Shown piece after piece: positions 46,343-59,800 of a DNA stretch of 64,000 nt (within the stretch, counting starts at the first letter, position 1; each line of letters begins with the position of its first letter). The position numbers and the translations under genes were made by a program. The notes beneath the pieces are model-generated. The model was not told where the DNA came from. It saw nothing but the letters and a program-made list of their open reading frames with translations, and did no database searches. The stretch covers positions 5,114,102 to 5,178,101 of the forward strand of contig NC_030853.1 of NCBI RefSeq assembly GCF_000208745.1, in the 5' to 3' direction. The DNA is from Theobroma cacao (taxonomy: Eukaryota > Streptophyta > Magnoliopsida > Malvales > Malvaceae).

Positions 46343-48169
46343 TGTTGGCTTCATTAGTTTTTGATGATAATAAAACATTCCCATTTCATTTGTGTCTAAT
46401 ATTTCTGATTGAATGTGCAGGACAAAAATTGTATGCAAATATTTAATCAATCATTCAAATGCACATATCAAAGAGCATAGAAATAAGAAAGTCATAATTG
46501 ATCAACAAGACAGAAGCCCTTTAGTCGATTAATGAAGAGTTAGTCAACTAAGATTTAAATCAAAAGTTGACGGCTGAAGAGTATTGAGAAACAGAACCAA
46601 CTTAGTCGACCAAGGAATGAGTTAGTAGACTAAGTGCACATTGCCAGAACTACCAGAAACTGGGATCAAAAGACAGAGACAACTTAGTTGACTAAGATAT
46701 CAGTTAGTCAACTAAGAGCATTCTGCCTGTAAGTTTAAACTCTGCACTAAAAGACAAATTAACGGCTAGAACCAACTTTCAACTATTTCCAATGGCCATA
46801 AAACTGTCAAACTGCCATCAGAGTTGTTTCTCAAAGTATAAAAGAGAGTTCTAACGGCTAGAAATGTAATAGAGAAGGCTTCTAAGCAAAAAGAGCTCAA
46901 AAATCAGTAAAAATCTCTCTGCACTTTACTGCACTCAACGCCCATCTTTGTAGTTGTGTTTTGCACTTCAACTTGTACCACTTATGTGAGACTTCGACCT
47001 CTATAGGCTCGTAACTAGGCATAGACGTAATAATACGGGTTAGGGGTAGTTTCATCATTTCCTTAGTAAGCCCCTAAAAGTAAGTTTTAAACAATATTAA
47101 GGCCTAAGTAGGCCTAAGGCATAAATGAATAATGAAAATATGGGTAAAATGATGAAGGAAATAAAAATGATGATGATTTCCATGATAGGGGCCAAATGGT
47201 CATTTTTCACCTCGGGTCAAAATTTGTAAGTTTTCGTGAACCCGAGCATTTCTAGACCATTATGGACTTTGTTTCAGTGTCAAAAGAGTAAAAAGATTAC
47301 ATAAAGGATTGGAGGAGAACAAGCTAACTTGTTGGGGGCATTTTGGTAATTTAAGTGGAGTGGATAAGCTTGAGCTATAAATATCTCTTTCTTCCAATAG
47401 CTTCTTCATTCTCCAACAACTTTTCTCCTTCTTCTTCCTCTCATCTCACGTTGCTTTCATTCTCCATGAAAGCTTGATATGAAAGCTCCATAACCTTCCT
47501 TAAAATAGCTCCAATTTTCAAGTTTTTGTGCACTTTTGCATAGAACCCTTGTACTCTTTCACTTTCTTACTTTAAAACCCTTGACAAATCTTATTTCCAT
47601 ACTTTCTCTCACTAGCTAGGTGCTTAGAGATAGAAAGAGGAAGCTTCAATTATAGCTTGAAAGTTTTTGGAAAGAATTTCAAATACAAAGCTACCAAGGT
47701 GAGTAGTGAATTAGAATTGATTTTTAGTGTTGAAAATGGTTAGTGTTTAGACTTGTGGGTGTTTTGGTAGTTGAGGTTGTTCATTCACTTTAGAGTGATT
47801 AGGATAGTGAACACAGATAGCCACTTAAATGGCAATTGGAAGTTAGCTAAGAGAAAGCTTTTAGAATTTATAAGTATGTGAATTGACTTAATGGTGGTGC
47901 TAATGTGATAATAGGTTCCAACGAAGCGCCATCGTCCCATTTGGACCATTAGGGAAGTTAGAGTCGACTAAAGGTTCAACAAAATACCGGTGAGTGAACT
48001 TGCATTTCAAAATTGTTTTGGGAATGTGAATGTATTGCACAAAATCTTTGAATGATTTTATTCAACTTTTCTTAAAAACGGGGTGCCTTGGGAACAAGCC
48101 CTTGATAAATTGTCTCTATGTTGTGACTTGTGGCTATTATGGATTCATGCACTATTACATGGTGTTGGT

Positions 48170-48266
48170 ATATATATATNNNNNNNNNNNNNNNNNNNNN
48201 NNNNNNNNNNNNNNNNNNNNNNNNNNNNNNNNNNNNNNNNNNNNNNNNNNNNNNNNNNNNNNNNNN

Positions 48267-48315
<49 letters not shown>
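48170..48315. repeat. (TA)n microsatellite with an 87 bp run of N (48180-48266)
   Basis: TA repeats flank the N run on both sides, so the gap is probably unresolved dinucleotide repeat. Its true length is unknown. Confidence 0.95.
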
Positions 48316-48320
<5 letters not shown>

Positions 48321-48354
48321 GCATGGATGGTTGATATTGTGTGAGAATGATAAC

Positions 48355-48505
48355 CGTGCGTGTGCACAATGTGGGGGGATGCACATGCCGGTGATGACGG
48401 TGGTGAGGGAATTGGATGATGAAAATGTCCATGTGCACGATGTGGGGGGATGCACACGATGACCCCAGCTATGTGCACGATGTGGGGGGATGCACATGAG
48501 CTGGG
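48355..48505 (+). repeat. Three dispersed copies of a 24 bp hairpin-forming motif
   Basis: GTGCACGATGTGGGGGGATG + CACA occurs at about 48361, 48433 and 48474, each with GTGCA and TGCAC arms around a G-rich loop. Spacing is unequal (about 72 and 41 bp). Confidence 0.85.
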
Positions 48506-48715
48506 TGAGACGATGGTGGTATTGGTGTTTTTCTATGTATATATGTATATATATGTTTATGAAATAAAAGTTCATGAATATGGTATATGATTGTAATGCA
48601 CATGAAAATTTGGCATGCTGAACTTTGGGAATTTTTAAATGTTTCATGTTGATTTTGTCATTTCAGCAGGATGGCCTTTTTATTGAGAGAATGGAAACTT
48701 TTCTTTGATGCCCTA

Positions 48716-49100
48716 TTTCTTGCTGCAGCGAGAAACTCTCGGGTTTAAGGGGTTTGCCTGACCTAGTTTTCGCTGCAGCGAGAATGAATTCTTGCTGCAG
48801 CGAAAAACATTTTGTTTTGGCCACTTGAACTTCGCTACATCGAGAAACTTTCTATTCATTATGCTATCTTGCTGGTTTTGCCATATTTTCCCATTTCAAA
48901 TACACCATAACTGATCATGGACTCCCAACATTTAGGGGTTTATTTAATAAAGTTTGAAATGAGAAATTTTAGAGAGAAACCCTTGGCCAGTTGAGAAACC
49001 CTCATTCAGCTAATAACTTGAGCCCAAACTTCGCTGCAGCGAAAATTCATTCTCGCTGCAACTACGTTGCAGTGAGAATGCCTTTCCTTTGCAGCAAGGA
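48716..49100 (+). repeat. Cluster of CGCTGCAGCG palindromes
   Basis: At least six versions of (T)CGCTGCAGCGA, some with one change (GCTGCAACTACG, GTTGCAGTGAG), each next to AGAAT or AAAT. Most of the cluster is missing from the shorter family B copy, which keeps one at about 7240. Confidence 0.8.
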
Positions 49101-49801
49101 CCTGTTGTTTCATTTAACGTGCTTGTATATCACTGTAGCTTTCATTCTTCAATTTCTTTGTTATGTGTGGATTCATCATTATCAAGTGATTACCATTTAA
49201 GGGTTTAATGAGGGGTTTTAATGAGAATGAAACTAAATTGCATTGTTTTGAAACAAGTGCATCATGATTTTCAAATTCTTCCTATTGAATGCTTGTTCCC
49301 TTCTTATGTTCACTCACTGGGTTTATACTCACCGTTTTCAACTTCATGTTTTCAGATCAAGAGGTAGTCGATAACTAGGTTGAGGTGCCCTCGTAGATTC
49401 GTCTCTTTGGTTGGTATCTCGGCATTCAATAGCTATACGTGGCCCAAGTCTCTCCGCTGGAAGTCGAGTACTCATTTGTTGTGTATAGACAAACCAATAT
49501 AAATTATTAAAATATATGTTTAGACAATATATGTACACTTTGATTAGTATGCCAGTATAAGTTGGCAATGCTTAGTATTATTTTGATTCAAAGTTATGAA
49601 AATGTGACTTAGCAACTTTGATGGAATGATGAACAGGTCATATTAATAGGCTTGCTTGGGCTTAATGGACTACGTCCATTGGGTCCATCGTCGGTCATAA
49701 CCCGAAATTTGGGTCGTGACAACTTAGATCAACCTTGTGATCATATGTACACTTCTATTTCATTTCTCTTTATGTTCTTAGAGTGAAAGGGTCACTCTAA
49801 G

Positions 49802-52800
49802 TGCAACGACCTCTCCCCGGTCGCTGCCGGCGTCCAAGACTTTCGGAAAAGACCCGCCAAGTCTCGAACAAGTCTGTCTAGAATTTGCTCGTTAATCCAC
49901 GCATTCAATCACCATATAATATTGATACTTTCATATACTAAATCGAACCATAAATATAAAAATCAATACAAACTTTTTCCTTTTATTCGTAAGTATATGC
50001 ATTAAAATCTATAATCTCCAAATTAATGCTTATATAAAAATTTAGAATTCGTTTACAACTTAATAAATAAAATGCTGCGACTTGACCTCTAGCAGCGGAG
50101 CGACTTGGAATAAATTGCTAGGAGATACCTTTACCTATTCACGGTGGACCGAACACGTCACTAACTATACGCTAGGCTGATCCCTATCTGCAAAAGGGGA
50201 AATAGAGAGGTGTGAGTCTCATAGACTCAGTGATAATCATCGACTCAGCGAGTAGGACGTAGATGGGAAGTAAACAAATGACAGATCAGTTGAATATAAA
50301 AATGCAAGATTATAAGAGCAATTCATTTCAAATGAGGGTTTGTGCCTTATATAGAAATCGAGAATTTCTTGTAAAGTATAAATAATCAAGGTAATAAAAT
50401 TTTTCGCATAAAAATATATAAATAATCATTTTTGAATCAATTCAATAAAATTTAGCAAGCTCCCACGAAACCAAATAATATTTAAAATCATGCCCAAATC
50501 ATAACTCGCCCCATATGTGAGGAATTACATATTGATTTCACAGATAAACATATAGGGGAGCTGCGAAAAACCGTTTAATTCCATTTTCACCATGCATAGA
50601 AATATAATTCATAATAGCAAAACTTATTTCAACTCACATAAAACCATTACATTTTTGTCAAAAATGAACAACATGGCTTATGACTTTTTTAGAAACTAGG
50701 TTTGTGCCAAAATCATTCTTATACTCGGTTGTCAAGGATACCTTGGCCTGGGGCTATCCCAACCGAGTCTGCCAAGGCTATTAAAAAGTCATGTACACAT
50801 AAATCATATTTTTATTTTGAAAACATAGTTGTTCCTTGGCGTTGGCTGAGTTCACCCTCATGTGATGGTTTGGCGTGAAGTGAACTCTAAATTTGTACCT
50901 CAGGAGTTACCCTACTCGCCTCTCCAATCGAGGTAAGAATATAACGGGGTTACCGTGCCCCTCTAATAGGTTGGTCTACGAAACCCGCCCACTGCAGCAA
51001 GCTAAACCCACCATACAATAAAATTTGCAATAGCATGACATGACAATTATTTTATTTTACAGCCTCTCAAGGCAAACCAATAGTTCATACATTTTCAGCA
51101 CATTTACCAATCCAACCAATCATGCCCACATTATCATAAGCCATTCGATTCAAAATACAATTTATAACACAACAAGTAGCAGTCTCCAATGACTTTTGAA
51201 TTTCTTAGTTAAAATCAAATCACCTTTTAAAAGAATTCAAATTTGATCTTCAAAGGGATAATTTAAATTTTTCTCAAAATATCGGTCCCCACATACGTTA
51301 AAACTCTCTTTTCGTAAAATGTTCATTGTAAATATTTGCATGATATTTTGTATCAAAATAGCATGGTGAATATGTAATAAATTTCATGAATGCACACCAC
51401 ACAAATAATAAGGCACGATTTCCTTTGATGTAAATCTTTTTGAAAAGCTTGTTTCCCGGTTTAAAACACTTTACGTCTAATATATATATATATTTCAAAT
51501 GATTTCTAAAAATAACTTACACCCACAATTTCTTAAAATTCTATCAACGCATGCTTTTCATAAATTTTGCACTTCACGTAAAATATACGTACATGTACAT
51601 ATATACGAAAATTTTAAAATCGAAATCCCATACTCACCTCATAATAGTGGGATATTACTTCACTATTGATTCGTATGCGTATATAATTATTCCTATTTGT
51701 CGATCACATACTTCGTTCGGCACGCCTCCATGACAAATTTTCCTAGCAACAATTTAAACTCAGTATACTTAATCACACATTTGTATGGGTAGCAACTTAA
51801 TTAAAAATTCCTTAAGCAACTTGTATATTTTTCATCTAAAATATGCACAATATTAAACTACCCATAAATCTTAAAATATAACATTAACTTACCATTGGAC
51901 CTTTTTCATTTCTTTATGACCTTTGGGTCCTCTCCATGGGCTTCTCCATTTTTCCTATTGGGCTAAGCCCATTTATTTTTATTTCCCATTGGGCCATGCC
52001 CACTTATTTTTTATTGGGTCATGCCCATTTATTTTCTATTTCTTTTCTTTTCTTTTTCTCTCTTCCACGTTTCTTCTTTTTTTTCTTTCCAGCTCGTCAC
52101 TCCCTTCACCATCATGGCTTCCTCTTTTCACCATCGTGGCTTCCTCTATTCCTTTCCTCTTAAAATCGGTCACCAAAAGCCTCATTTTCTCACCCTTTTT
52201 TCTACCATTTTCTGCTCTAAAATTAATAAATTTCCAGCAACAAAACTTCTCAATTTCGACAGCACAAAGCTGTCCAATTTTCCTGCACAAACTACCAACA
52301 AATAGCTCCAATTTTTTTGCACAAATTGGCAGCAAACAGCTCAAATTTTCAGCAGCCAAAGTTGTCCTTCAATGGCAGCAAAAACCTCCAAAAATTTCTA
52401 GCAACATATTCACACAATTTCAGCAGCAAAAACCTTGAATTTTCAGCACCAAAGTCAGTCATAAAAACCTAAAAAATTCCAATAATTAACCTAAAAAAAA
52501 TCAACTTTCTTACCTCAAAATTTTGAGCTTTTTCTTCCTCAAAAAATTACAGCAAAAGCTCTCTTTTTCCTCCCTCAAAGTGCAGCAAAACCGTGCCAAG
52601 AAAAGAGCAAAATTTTTGTTCCTTTTTCCTTTCCTTTCTCTCCCACGGTTTTTTCTCTCCCTTTTTCTCTTCATTTCTTTCTTCCTCTCCCAGGGTTTTT
52701 CTTTCCTTTATTTTTCTTCTCCCATTCTCAACCGACTTCCTCTTTTTTTTCTCTTTTATCTCACATGGCCGGCCCCGCCATCATTTCTTCATTATTCTCT

Positions 52801-53542
52801 TTGTTTTCTTTGCTTTTTCTTTTGTCTTTCTTCCTTTGATTTTTGTATGGCCTGCCATTCACCTTAGAATTCTTTGGTTTGACTTTTCAACATCTTTTCT
52901 TCATTATTTTATCATCCATTTTATTTTCATTTTATTTTTATTTCTTCAAAACAATAAAATTTTCATATTTTAAAATTAATTCTTCCGACACGTGTAAAAA
53001 TTTTAATTTCCTTCTATCTTCCTTTTCTTACACGTGTATAATCAAAATATCGAGATCGCATTTCAACGAGGTGTCACCATAATATTTAAATATTTACTTA
53101 CCCGCGTTAGCTCGATTTAATAAAATCACGCTGACACAATTATCATCGTTTTCCTTCAAAATTCTTCTTTACTTCTTCTCCCCCACTTAAATTAGTCATA
53201 TTCCATTTTTCATGACTAATTCCGACAACATATAAAATATTAATATTTTAATATTATTTTATTGAATAAAATATTATTTTATTTCAAAAATTTTCACTTG
53301 CCTTCTTTGGTCCCAAAACACATCATTACATCTCGGTTTACTTTCGAATCATCCTTTAACTTACTAATTTCTTTCCAACAAAAAATTATTATTTAATTAT
53401 TATATCTGCACGCGCAAATCATTTTATTCTTGAACGTTCCTTCAATCTTTTGTCGCTCTTTAGCACACCAATTCACATCAAACGATCATTCGTTTGATCA
53501 ATAAGGTCTTATTTGTGTCTAATGAGGGTGCGGGATATTACA
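49802..53542 (-). mobile_element. Family D solo LTR in the Copia-2 5' LTR
   Basis: Starts TGCAACGACC, ends GGATATTACA, flanked by CTAAG (49797-49801, 53543-53547). The middle (50690-51010) matches family C in reverse complement (CCGAGTCTGCCAAGGC, CCTTGGCGTTGGCTGAGTTC), so the families are related; orientation is set from that. 3741 bp. The pyrimidine-rich part (51900-52970) has long open frames that I do not regard as genes. Confidence 0.92.
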
Positions 53543-53913
53543 CTAAGGGGTTCAATCAAGGTAGGATTGCTTGTTTAGATAAAGGTTCTAAATTAGCCTT
53601 GAAAAGTTAGGTGTTGGGTTATAGTTGAGCTTGGGAAAAACTAATGTGAAAGGTTTTGGCTGAGCCTGGTAAAAGCCATTGTAAAGCTTGGTGAAAGCTT
53701 GTGAATTTCACCGGTTCTTAGTGGATTAGTTGAAAAATCCTTAGTTGAATAATCAAGATAGTGGATGTAGGTCTTGGACCGAACCATTCTAAATTCCTAC
53801 GCATTGTCTACTCTGTTTTTATTTTCATTGCTTTTTAAATTAGTTCCTCATCTTGCCAAGAGCCAAAAAGTGCTATTCACCCCCCTCTAGCACATTTAAT
53901 TGGGACCAACAAT

Positions 53914-53925
53914 TGGTATCAGAAC
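53914..53925 (+). other. Primer-binding site of Copia-2
   Basis: TGGTATCAGAAC, two bases after the LTR. One base differs from the Copia-1 site (GAGC to GAAC). Confidence 0.88.
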
Positions 53926-53970
53926 TAGTTCCCTATTCTTAAGGTCTAACACCTTTTGGGAGGATCCAAA

Positions 53971-55512
53971 TGGCTCTCCAAAATCCATAGTTGCTGAGGG
54001 ACAATCAACAAACAGACCACCTCTGTTTGATGGCTCTAACTATCCTTATTGGAGTACTAGGATGTCAATATACATTAGAGTAATTGATTATGAAATGTGC
54101 GATGTCATAACTGATGGACTCTTTATTCCCTCAACCTAAAATATAGTAACAAATGAGATGATGCCTAAGCCAAGGTCTAAATGGACCGAGGCTAAAACTA
54201 AGAAAGTCCAAACAAATTTTAAGGCTATCAATACATTGCATTATGGCTTGACTCCCACCGAATTCAACAAAGTATCAAGCCTACAACAGTTAAACAAGTG
54301 TGGGATAAACTTAGAATTATCCATGAAGGGACTTCTCAAGTCAAGGAGTCCAAGATAGCCCTTTTGAGCCATAATTATGAAATGTTTAAGATGGAGCCTG
54401 GTGAAGATATCACCAACATGTTAGATAGATTCACAAATATCACAAACGAACTTAGTCAGCTAGGTAAACCAATACCCGAGCATGAGATTGTTAAAACACT
54501 TCTTAGAAGCCTACCAAAAAATTGAAAGCCTAAAGTGACTGCAATCCAAGAAGCCAAGAACCTAAATGTTATTACTCTAGATGAGATTTGTGGTTCTCTC
54601 CTTACTCATGAGCTAGAACTCAAAGAAGAATAAGAAGATAGGAGGGAAGCAAAAGAAAAGAAAAAGAGCATTGCACTTAAAGCCAACATTCTTGAAGAAG
54701 AGTTGGAAGTGCTATCCTATGATGATGATGAAGAGTTAGCACTGGTTGTAAGGAAATTTAGAAAGCTTATGGGCAAAAGAAACCGTATATTGGCTAGAAG
54801 AGGGTTTAGAAAAGATCAAGATTCTTCATGGAGAACTAGAAACAAAAATGACTCCAATGAAAAGGATGAGCTGACCTGTTTCGAATGCAAAAAGCTTGGA
54901 CATTTCAAGTTCGAATGCCCATTGCTGAAAGATGAGACTCCAAAGAAAAACAAGAAATCAAAGAAGGCAATGGTGGTAACTACTTGGTCAGACAGTGACA
55001 CATCAAGTTTTGGAAGTGAGGAAGAAAAAGATGAAGAAAGAGCAAATCTGTGTTTGATGGCACAGGATGATGAAACTGAGGTATCCTCATCCCCCTGTGA
55101 TATTTCTATTGATGATATACAAGATGAGTATGAGTGCCTTTATGATGAATTTGAAAAACTCTTTTCAAAATACAAGATTTTAAAGAAAAAGACTGCATCC
55201 CTTGAAAATGATTTAGAAAAGATAAGAGAAGAGTTCAATTTTGTTTTTGAGCAAAGAAATTTTCTGCAAGTTGAGTTAGAACACTCAAAAACAGATTTTG
55301 AAGTTTTAAAATTAGAGCTAGACAATAAGTTTGAAGCTTTGCAAAAAACACTTGATGAAAACACATCTTTTAAAAGTTTGAAAAATGAAACGTCAAAAAG
55401 AAATGCATACTACCAGAAAAATTCTGCTAATGCATCATCTAGGTGTTATTTTTGCAATAAAATTGGCCATTTATCTTATGATTGCAATAGAAACAAAATG
55501 TGCAAAAAATAA
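53971..55512 (+). pseudogene. gag: Copia-2 gag, frameshifted
   Basis: ATG at the position equivalent to the Copia-1 start lost frame by one base in an A-run (CCAAAATCC). Then come RPPLFDGSNYPYWSTRM, the UBN2-like region and several breaks (about 54140, 54300, 54525, 54630). From 54703 it is open to TAA at 55510 with both knuckles (CFECKKLGHFKFEC, CYFCNKIGHLSYDC) and the coiled-coil region. Confidence 0.88.
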
Positions 55513-55513
55513 A

Positions 55514-56886
55514 AAAAATATGGGTTCCAAAAGGATCCTATGTTGCTGCTAACAATCAAGGACCCATCAAAGTATGGGTACCTATAAAGAAAAACTGAAA
55601 TTTTGTTTTGTAGGTTGAGCTACATTTAAAGGACACATGTTTAAGAGCTCAACTCAAGAAGAAGCAACTTTGGTATATGGACAGTGGCTGCTCAAGACAC
55701 ATGACAGGAGATGAAATGCTGTTTTCTAAGCTGGACAAAAAAAAAAGAGGAACCTTATCCTTTGGTGATGATTCAAAAGGTAGAATCCATAGTATAGGAA
55801 CGGTTGGTAAGAACTCTCAAACTCAAATTAGTCATGTGTTATTGGTTAAAGGCTTGAAACATAATTTATTGAGAATTTGTCAATTGTGTCATAAAGGATT
55901 TAAAGTATGCTTTGATTCAAATAAGTGTGAAGTAATAGATATAAGCACAAATAAAGTCTCATTTATAGGAAGAAGATTAAAGAATATGTATGTTGTATTT
56001 CTTGAAGATCTTGAAATGAATTATGAAATGTGTTTAGTGGCAAATGTTGAAAATGATTACTGGCTATGGCATAGGAGACTAGAACATGTAAGCATGCATA
56101 CTATGTCAAAATTAATCAAGAAAAATCTAGTTGTTGGACTGTCAGATATAAAATTTGAAAATGATAAAATGTGTGATGCTTGCCAACTAGGAAAACAAGT
56201 TAGAACATCCTTTAAGACTAAGAAGATTGTGTCAACAACTAGACCTCTTGAATTGCTGCACATTGATCTATTTGGTCCAATAAGTAGAACTAGTCTATGA
56301 GGAAAATCTTATGGCTTTATGATAGTTGATGACTACTCTAGGTTCACTTGGGTTTATTTTCTTGCTCATAAGAGTGATGCTCTATCAGTATTTATAAGTC
56401 ATTGTAGGAAAGTTGAGAATGAAAAAGGACTAGCCATAGTTAGTATTAGGAGTGATCATGGAGGAGAATTTGAAAGTGATGAATTTGAGAAATTTTGCAA
56501 TGAAAAGGGGTTGGATCATAATTTTTTTGCACCTAGAACACCCTAGCAAAATGGAGTTGTAGAGAGGAAAAACCGAACCTTAAAAGAAATGGCTAGAACT
56601 ATGCTATGTGAGAATAACCTACCAAAATATTTTTGGGCTGAGGTAGTGAACACAGCAGCATATATACGTAATAGAGTCTCAATTAGAGCCATGATATCAA
56701 AGACTCCATATGAACTTTACAAAGGTAGGAAACCTAATATTTCACACCTTAGGAGTTTTGGTTGTAAGTGTTTTGTGTTAAACAATGGAAAACAATCCTT
56801 AGGTAAGTTTGATGCAAAGAGTGATGAGGCAATATTTTTAGGATATGCATTAAACTCAAAGGCTTATAGAGTTTTCAAGAAAAGAA
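55514..56886 (+). pseudogene. pol: Copia-2 pol N-terminal part: protease and integrase
   Basis: WVPKGS and IKVWVPIKKN precede TGA (55596-55598) and TAG (55611-55613), then protease MDSGCSRHMTGD from 55677. Integrase: LWHRRLEHVS (second zinc His context changed, G to E before His), CDACQLGKQ, catalytic LLHIDLFGP, a TGA at 56298-56300, then SDHGGEFES and a TAG in place of the Gln codon near 56545 (APRTP then TAG). It is cut after KAYRVFKKRT by a nested LTR. Confidence 0.9.
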
Positions 56887-56891
56887 CTTTA

Positions 56892-59800
56892 TGTCACGAC
56901 CCCGTGACAACCGTTGCGATGTCTCGATAGACATTTTTTACCCGAAATGCCAATCGAAACCTCGCAAGGCTTTAATATCAGTTTTCTCACCTCCCTTACG
57001 AGCAACAATTGCTAATATCATATTTTAAAAGATTATAAGCTATTTCCAAGCCAAAATAATAAGAAAATAATTTTTGTCTCTCGAGGGTATTTTGGTCATT
57101 TTTCCTTAAAAATTTTGAAACCAACTAATAATGTAGTATGCGAGTGCAAAACACATATTTCATAATAAAAAATAAGTTTAGATGTCAAAAACATTCATTT
57201 AAAGTGAAATTATGACTATTTGAATATAATAAAAATATTTAATAAAATATTCTATTTTCTTATAAAATAATTTTTATAGAGTTATCTGTAAGAAATTTTT
57301 GTAGCTTAAAAGCGAAATAAATTCATACATACTGTAATACAGATATTCAAGGTATGTAATTTAATTTACAATGACACGTGGGCCTCCAAATGACAAAAGT
57401 GAATGAAGGCTGTGAACCTACGATTTTTGAGGAAGTAAAGCCAATTGTAGCCTTCGATGATATCAGCTATCTACAAACTATCTTGAGCTTGAAATGGATG
57501 GAAAGGAGGGTGGTGAGATTATATAATCCCAGTGAGTAAACAAACATCATCCAAAATATCTAAAGTCGAGTAAATGGAGACGATTAAAATATTCCATCTC
57601 AATATGTATTTCATAACATAAATATTCATTTCATTTAAATAATCAACATGGCTTATGAGTATCTTAAAAGCTTGGCTCCTGCCAAAATCATTCTCGAAAA
57701 TACCTTGGCTGAGGTATCTAACCGAGTCTGCCATGGCTGATAAAATTTTTGTATACACATAAACATATTTTTAGTTTGAAAAACACAGTCGTACCTTGGC
57801 GTTAGAGGAGTTCATCATCACGAGGTGGTTCAACGTGACGTGAACTCTAACCATACCTCAGGAGATACCCTACGCGCCTCTCCGATTGAGGTACGAATAT
57901 AACCGGATTTCATGCCACTCTAATAGGCTGGTCCACAGAACTCGCCCACTGCAGCAAGCTAAACCCACCATACAATAAAAATTCAACAGCATGACATGGC
58001 AATTTATCATTATCCATCCTATCAAGGCAAACAACAATTTATACATTTTCTACACAAATACAAATTCAGCCATTCATGCCAATATTGCCATAAGCTAATC
58101 AATTAGAACCATAAATTCACAATACATCAAATGGTCTCCAATTACTCTATTTTCAAAGCCATCATTCAATTTGAAGACAATTTATAAAATCATTTCATTT
58201 AAACACATTTTGTTTATAAAATCTAAAAATTAACCATTTAAACTCATTTTCCATAACATTCACAAAATCGAATAAAAAGACCACTTTAGATAATTAAAAT
58301 GATAATAAGGTTACTCACTACTTCGGGAGTCGAATTTTTAGAGTACTTCGACTATCAATCCTCGGGTATAATTTCTTTGCCCTTATCGGAGGATTCACCA
58401 CCTAAACATAATGCACAATCAAGCAATTTACCACATTGGTGCTAAACTGTTATAAAACTATATGGATGCATGAAATGGAATGCAAATTGTTCGGATTATC
58501 GTCTAAGCATGGTGTTCTATACAAATTCAATTGTGTACCTAAATAAAACGATATTGGCCTAATTCGATCTATCACTCGATTAATTGGCCGATATGTCCAA
58601 TTCAACTCCAATTAACTTTATTTTTCTTCTAATTCTCCAAACCATCAAACATAAGTCAAATAGCATAAAATTTAGCAAAATCATCTTCACATTTTCTCTT
58701 GGGAATTTTGGCCATGGTGGGTGCATCAACACTATGATTTTTCCTACTTGATTTTCTCACCGTAATTCATCATTTCCTAACCAATTCACTTGAAATAAAA
58801 TCAAATCCACCATACACACTCTACATGGAAAATTCGGCCAATGATGGGTGATGGGAGGAAGTGAATTTTTCTTGTTGGCTTTTCATGCTATACATCACTA
58901 ACTAACTAAAAACACTAAATTACATTGAAATCTAACCAAATCAAGCATCAAAACCTCCCTCTAAGTGTCTGGCCAACAAGGGATTCATCATGATTTCATG
59001 TGCTTCAACCATGGAAAATAAGAAAAAATGCTTAAGAAAGAGAGATCTCAAGCTTAAATTGAAAAATCTTACCTTTTTTCACTTGTTTCCTTGAATTTTC
59101 ACACTTTTCCCTTGAATTTTTCCACCTAGGGTTTTATTCTTTCTTTTTCTTGCTTTTTGGTGAGGCCGACCATAATGAAGATGTCAAACCCTGCTTTGTA
59201 AAATAATTATAATGTCATCCACATGCTCGATAGAATGTTTGTAGATTTAGGAAGTTCGAGAAATCGTTAAAAGACGATATTGCCCCTAATGGTACCATTG
59301 AGTCGATTAAGCCTCGAACTAGTTCAAATAGGAATTTTAAGGTGAAATTAAGAGTTTCACAATTCAGGGATGACTCAAAATGGTAATTTGGAGTTCGAGG
59401 ATCAATTCAGAGTCAAATCAGAATTTTCACTATCTAGGGGTAAAATCGTAATTTTTCCACTTACGGACAAAATTTGAGATTTTGAGAGAATTTAGATCAC
59501 ATTTGACAAATTGGAGAATGGTATGAGTATAAGGGATGAAAAATATGTCTATGGGCAATTTTTCAAATTTTGGGGCAAAAATGTAATTTTTCACTTTTAC
59601 GGGGGCAAAAGTGTAATTTTTAAAAATTTGCTCCACCAAAACTTTAGAAAAGTCTAGAAATTTCATGAAAGACATGGATAAGTGAAGAGGATTGAGTGGT
59701 AGAAAAAGAAAGTCAAAAAAATGGTTAGAAAAAATAAAATAATAAAATATTCAAAAAGTAAATAAAATAATAATATTTTATTAAGCCTATTAAAAGGCTT

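Larger units (their letters stand above)
46985..49721 (+). mobile_element. Family B solo LTR in the Copia-2 5' LTR
   Basis: Begins TGTGAGACTTCG, ends GGGTCGTGACA, flanked by ACTTA at 46980-46984 and 49722-49726. The Copia-1 LTR reads TGTACCACTTAGATCAA at the same place with a single ACTTA, an empty site. TATA box TATAAATAT at 47376-47384. 2737 bp including an 87 bp gap. Confidence 0.95.
46343..53911 (+). repeat. 5' LTR of Copia-2, split by two solo LTRs
   Basis: TGTTGGCTTC... to ...GGGACCAACA. Removing 46985-49726 and 49802-53547 leaves about 1.08 kb that aligns with the 1.15 kb Copia-1 LTR. TTAGTCGACTAA-type palindromes lie at 46510-46710. Confidence 0.9.

Noticed and set aside
48030..48647. 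ORFs across the N run
   Set aside because: They depend on unknown bases and TA repeats (Tyr-Ile runs).
51923..52973. Long Phe/Ser/Leu-rich ORFs that look like membrane proteins
   Set aside because: The DNA is a pyrimidine-rich part of a family D LTR. Open frames arise from composition, and all three plus frames are open.
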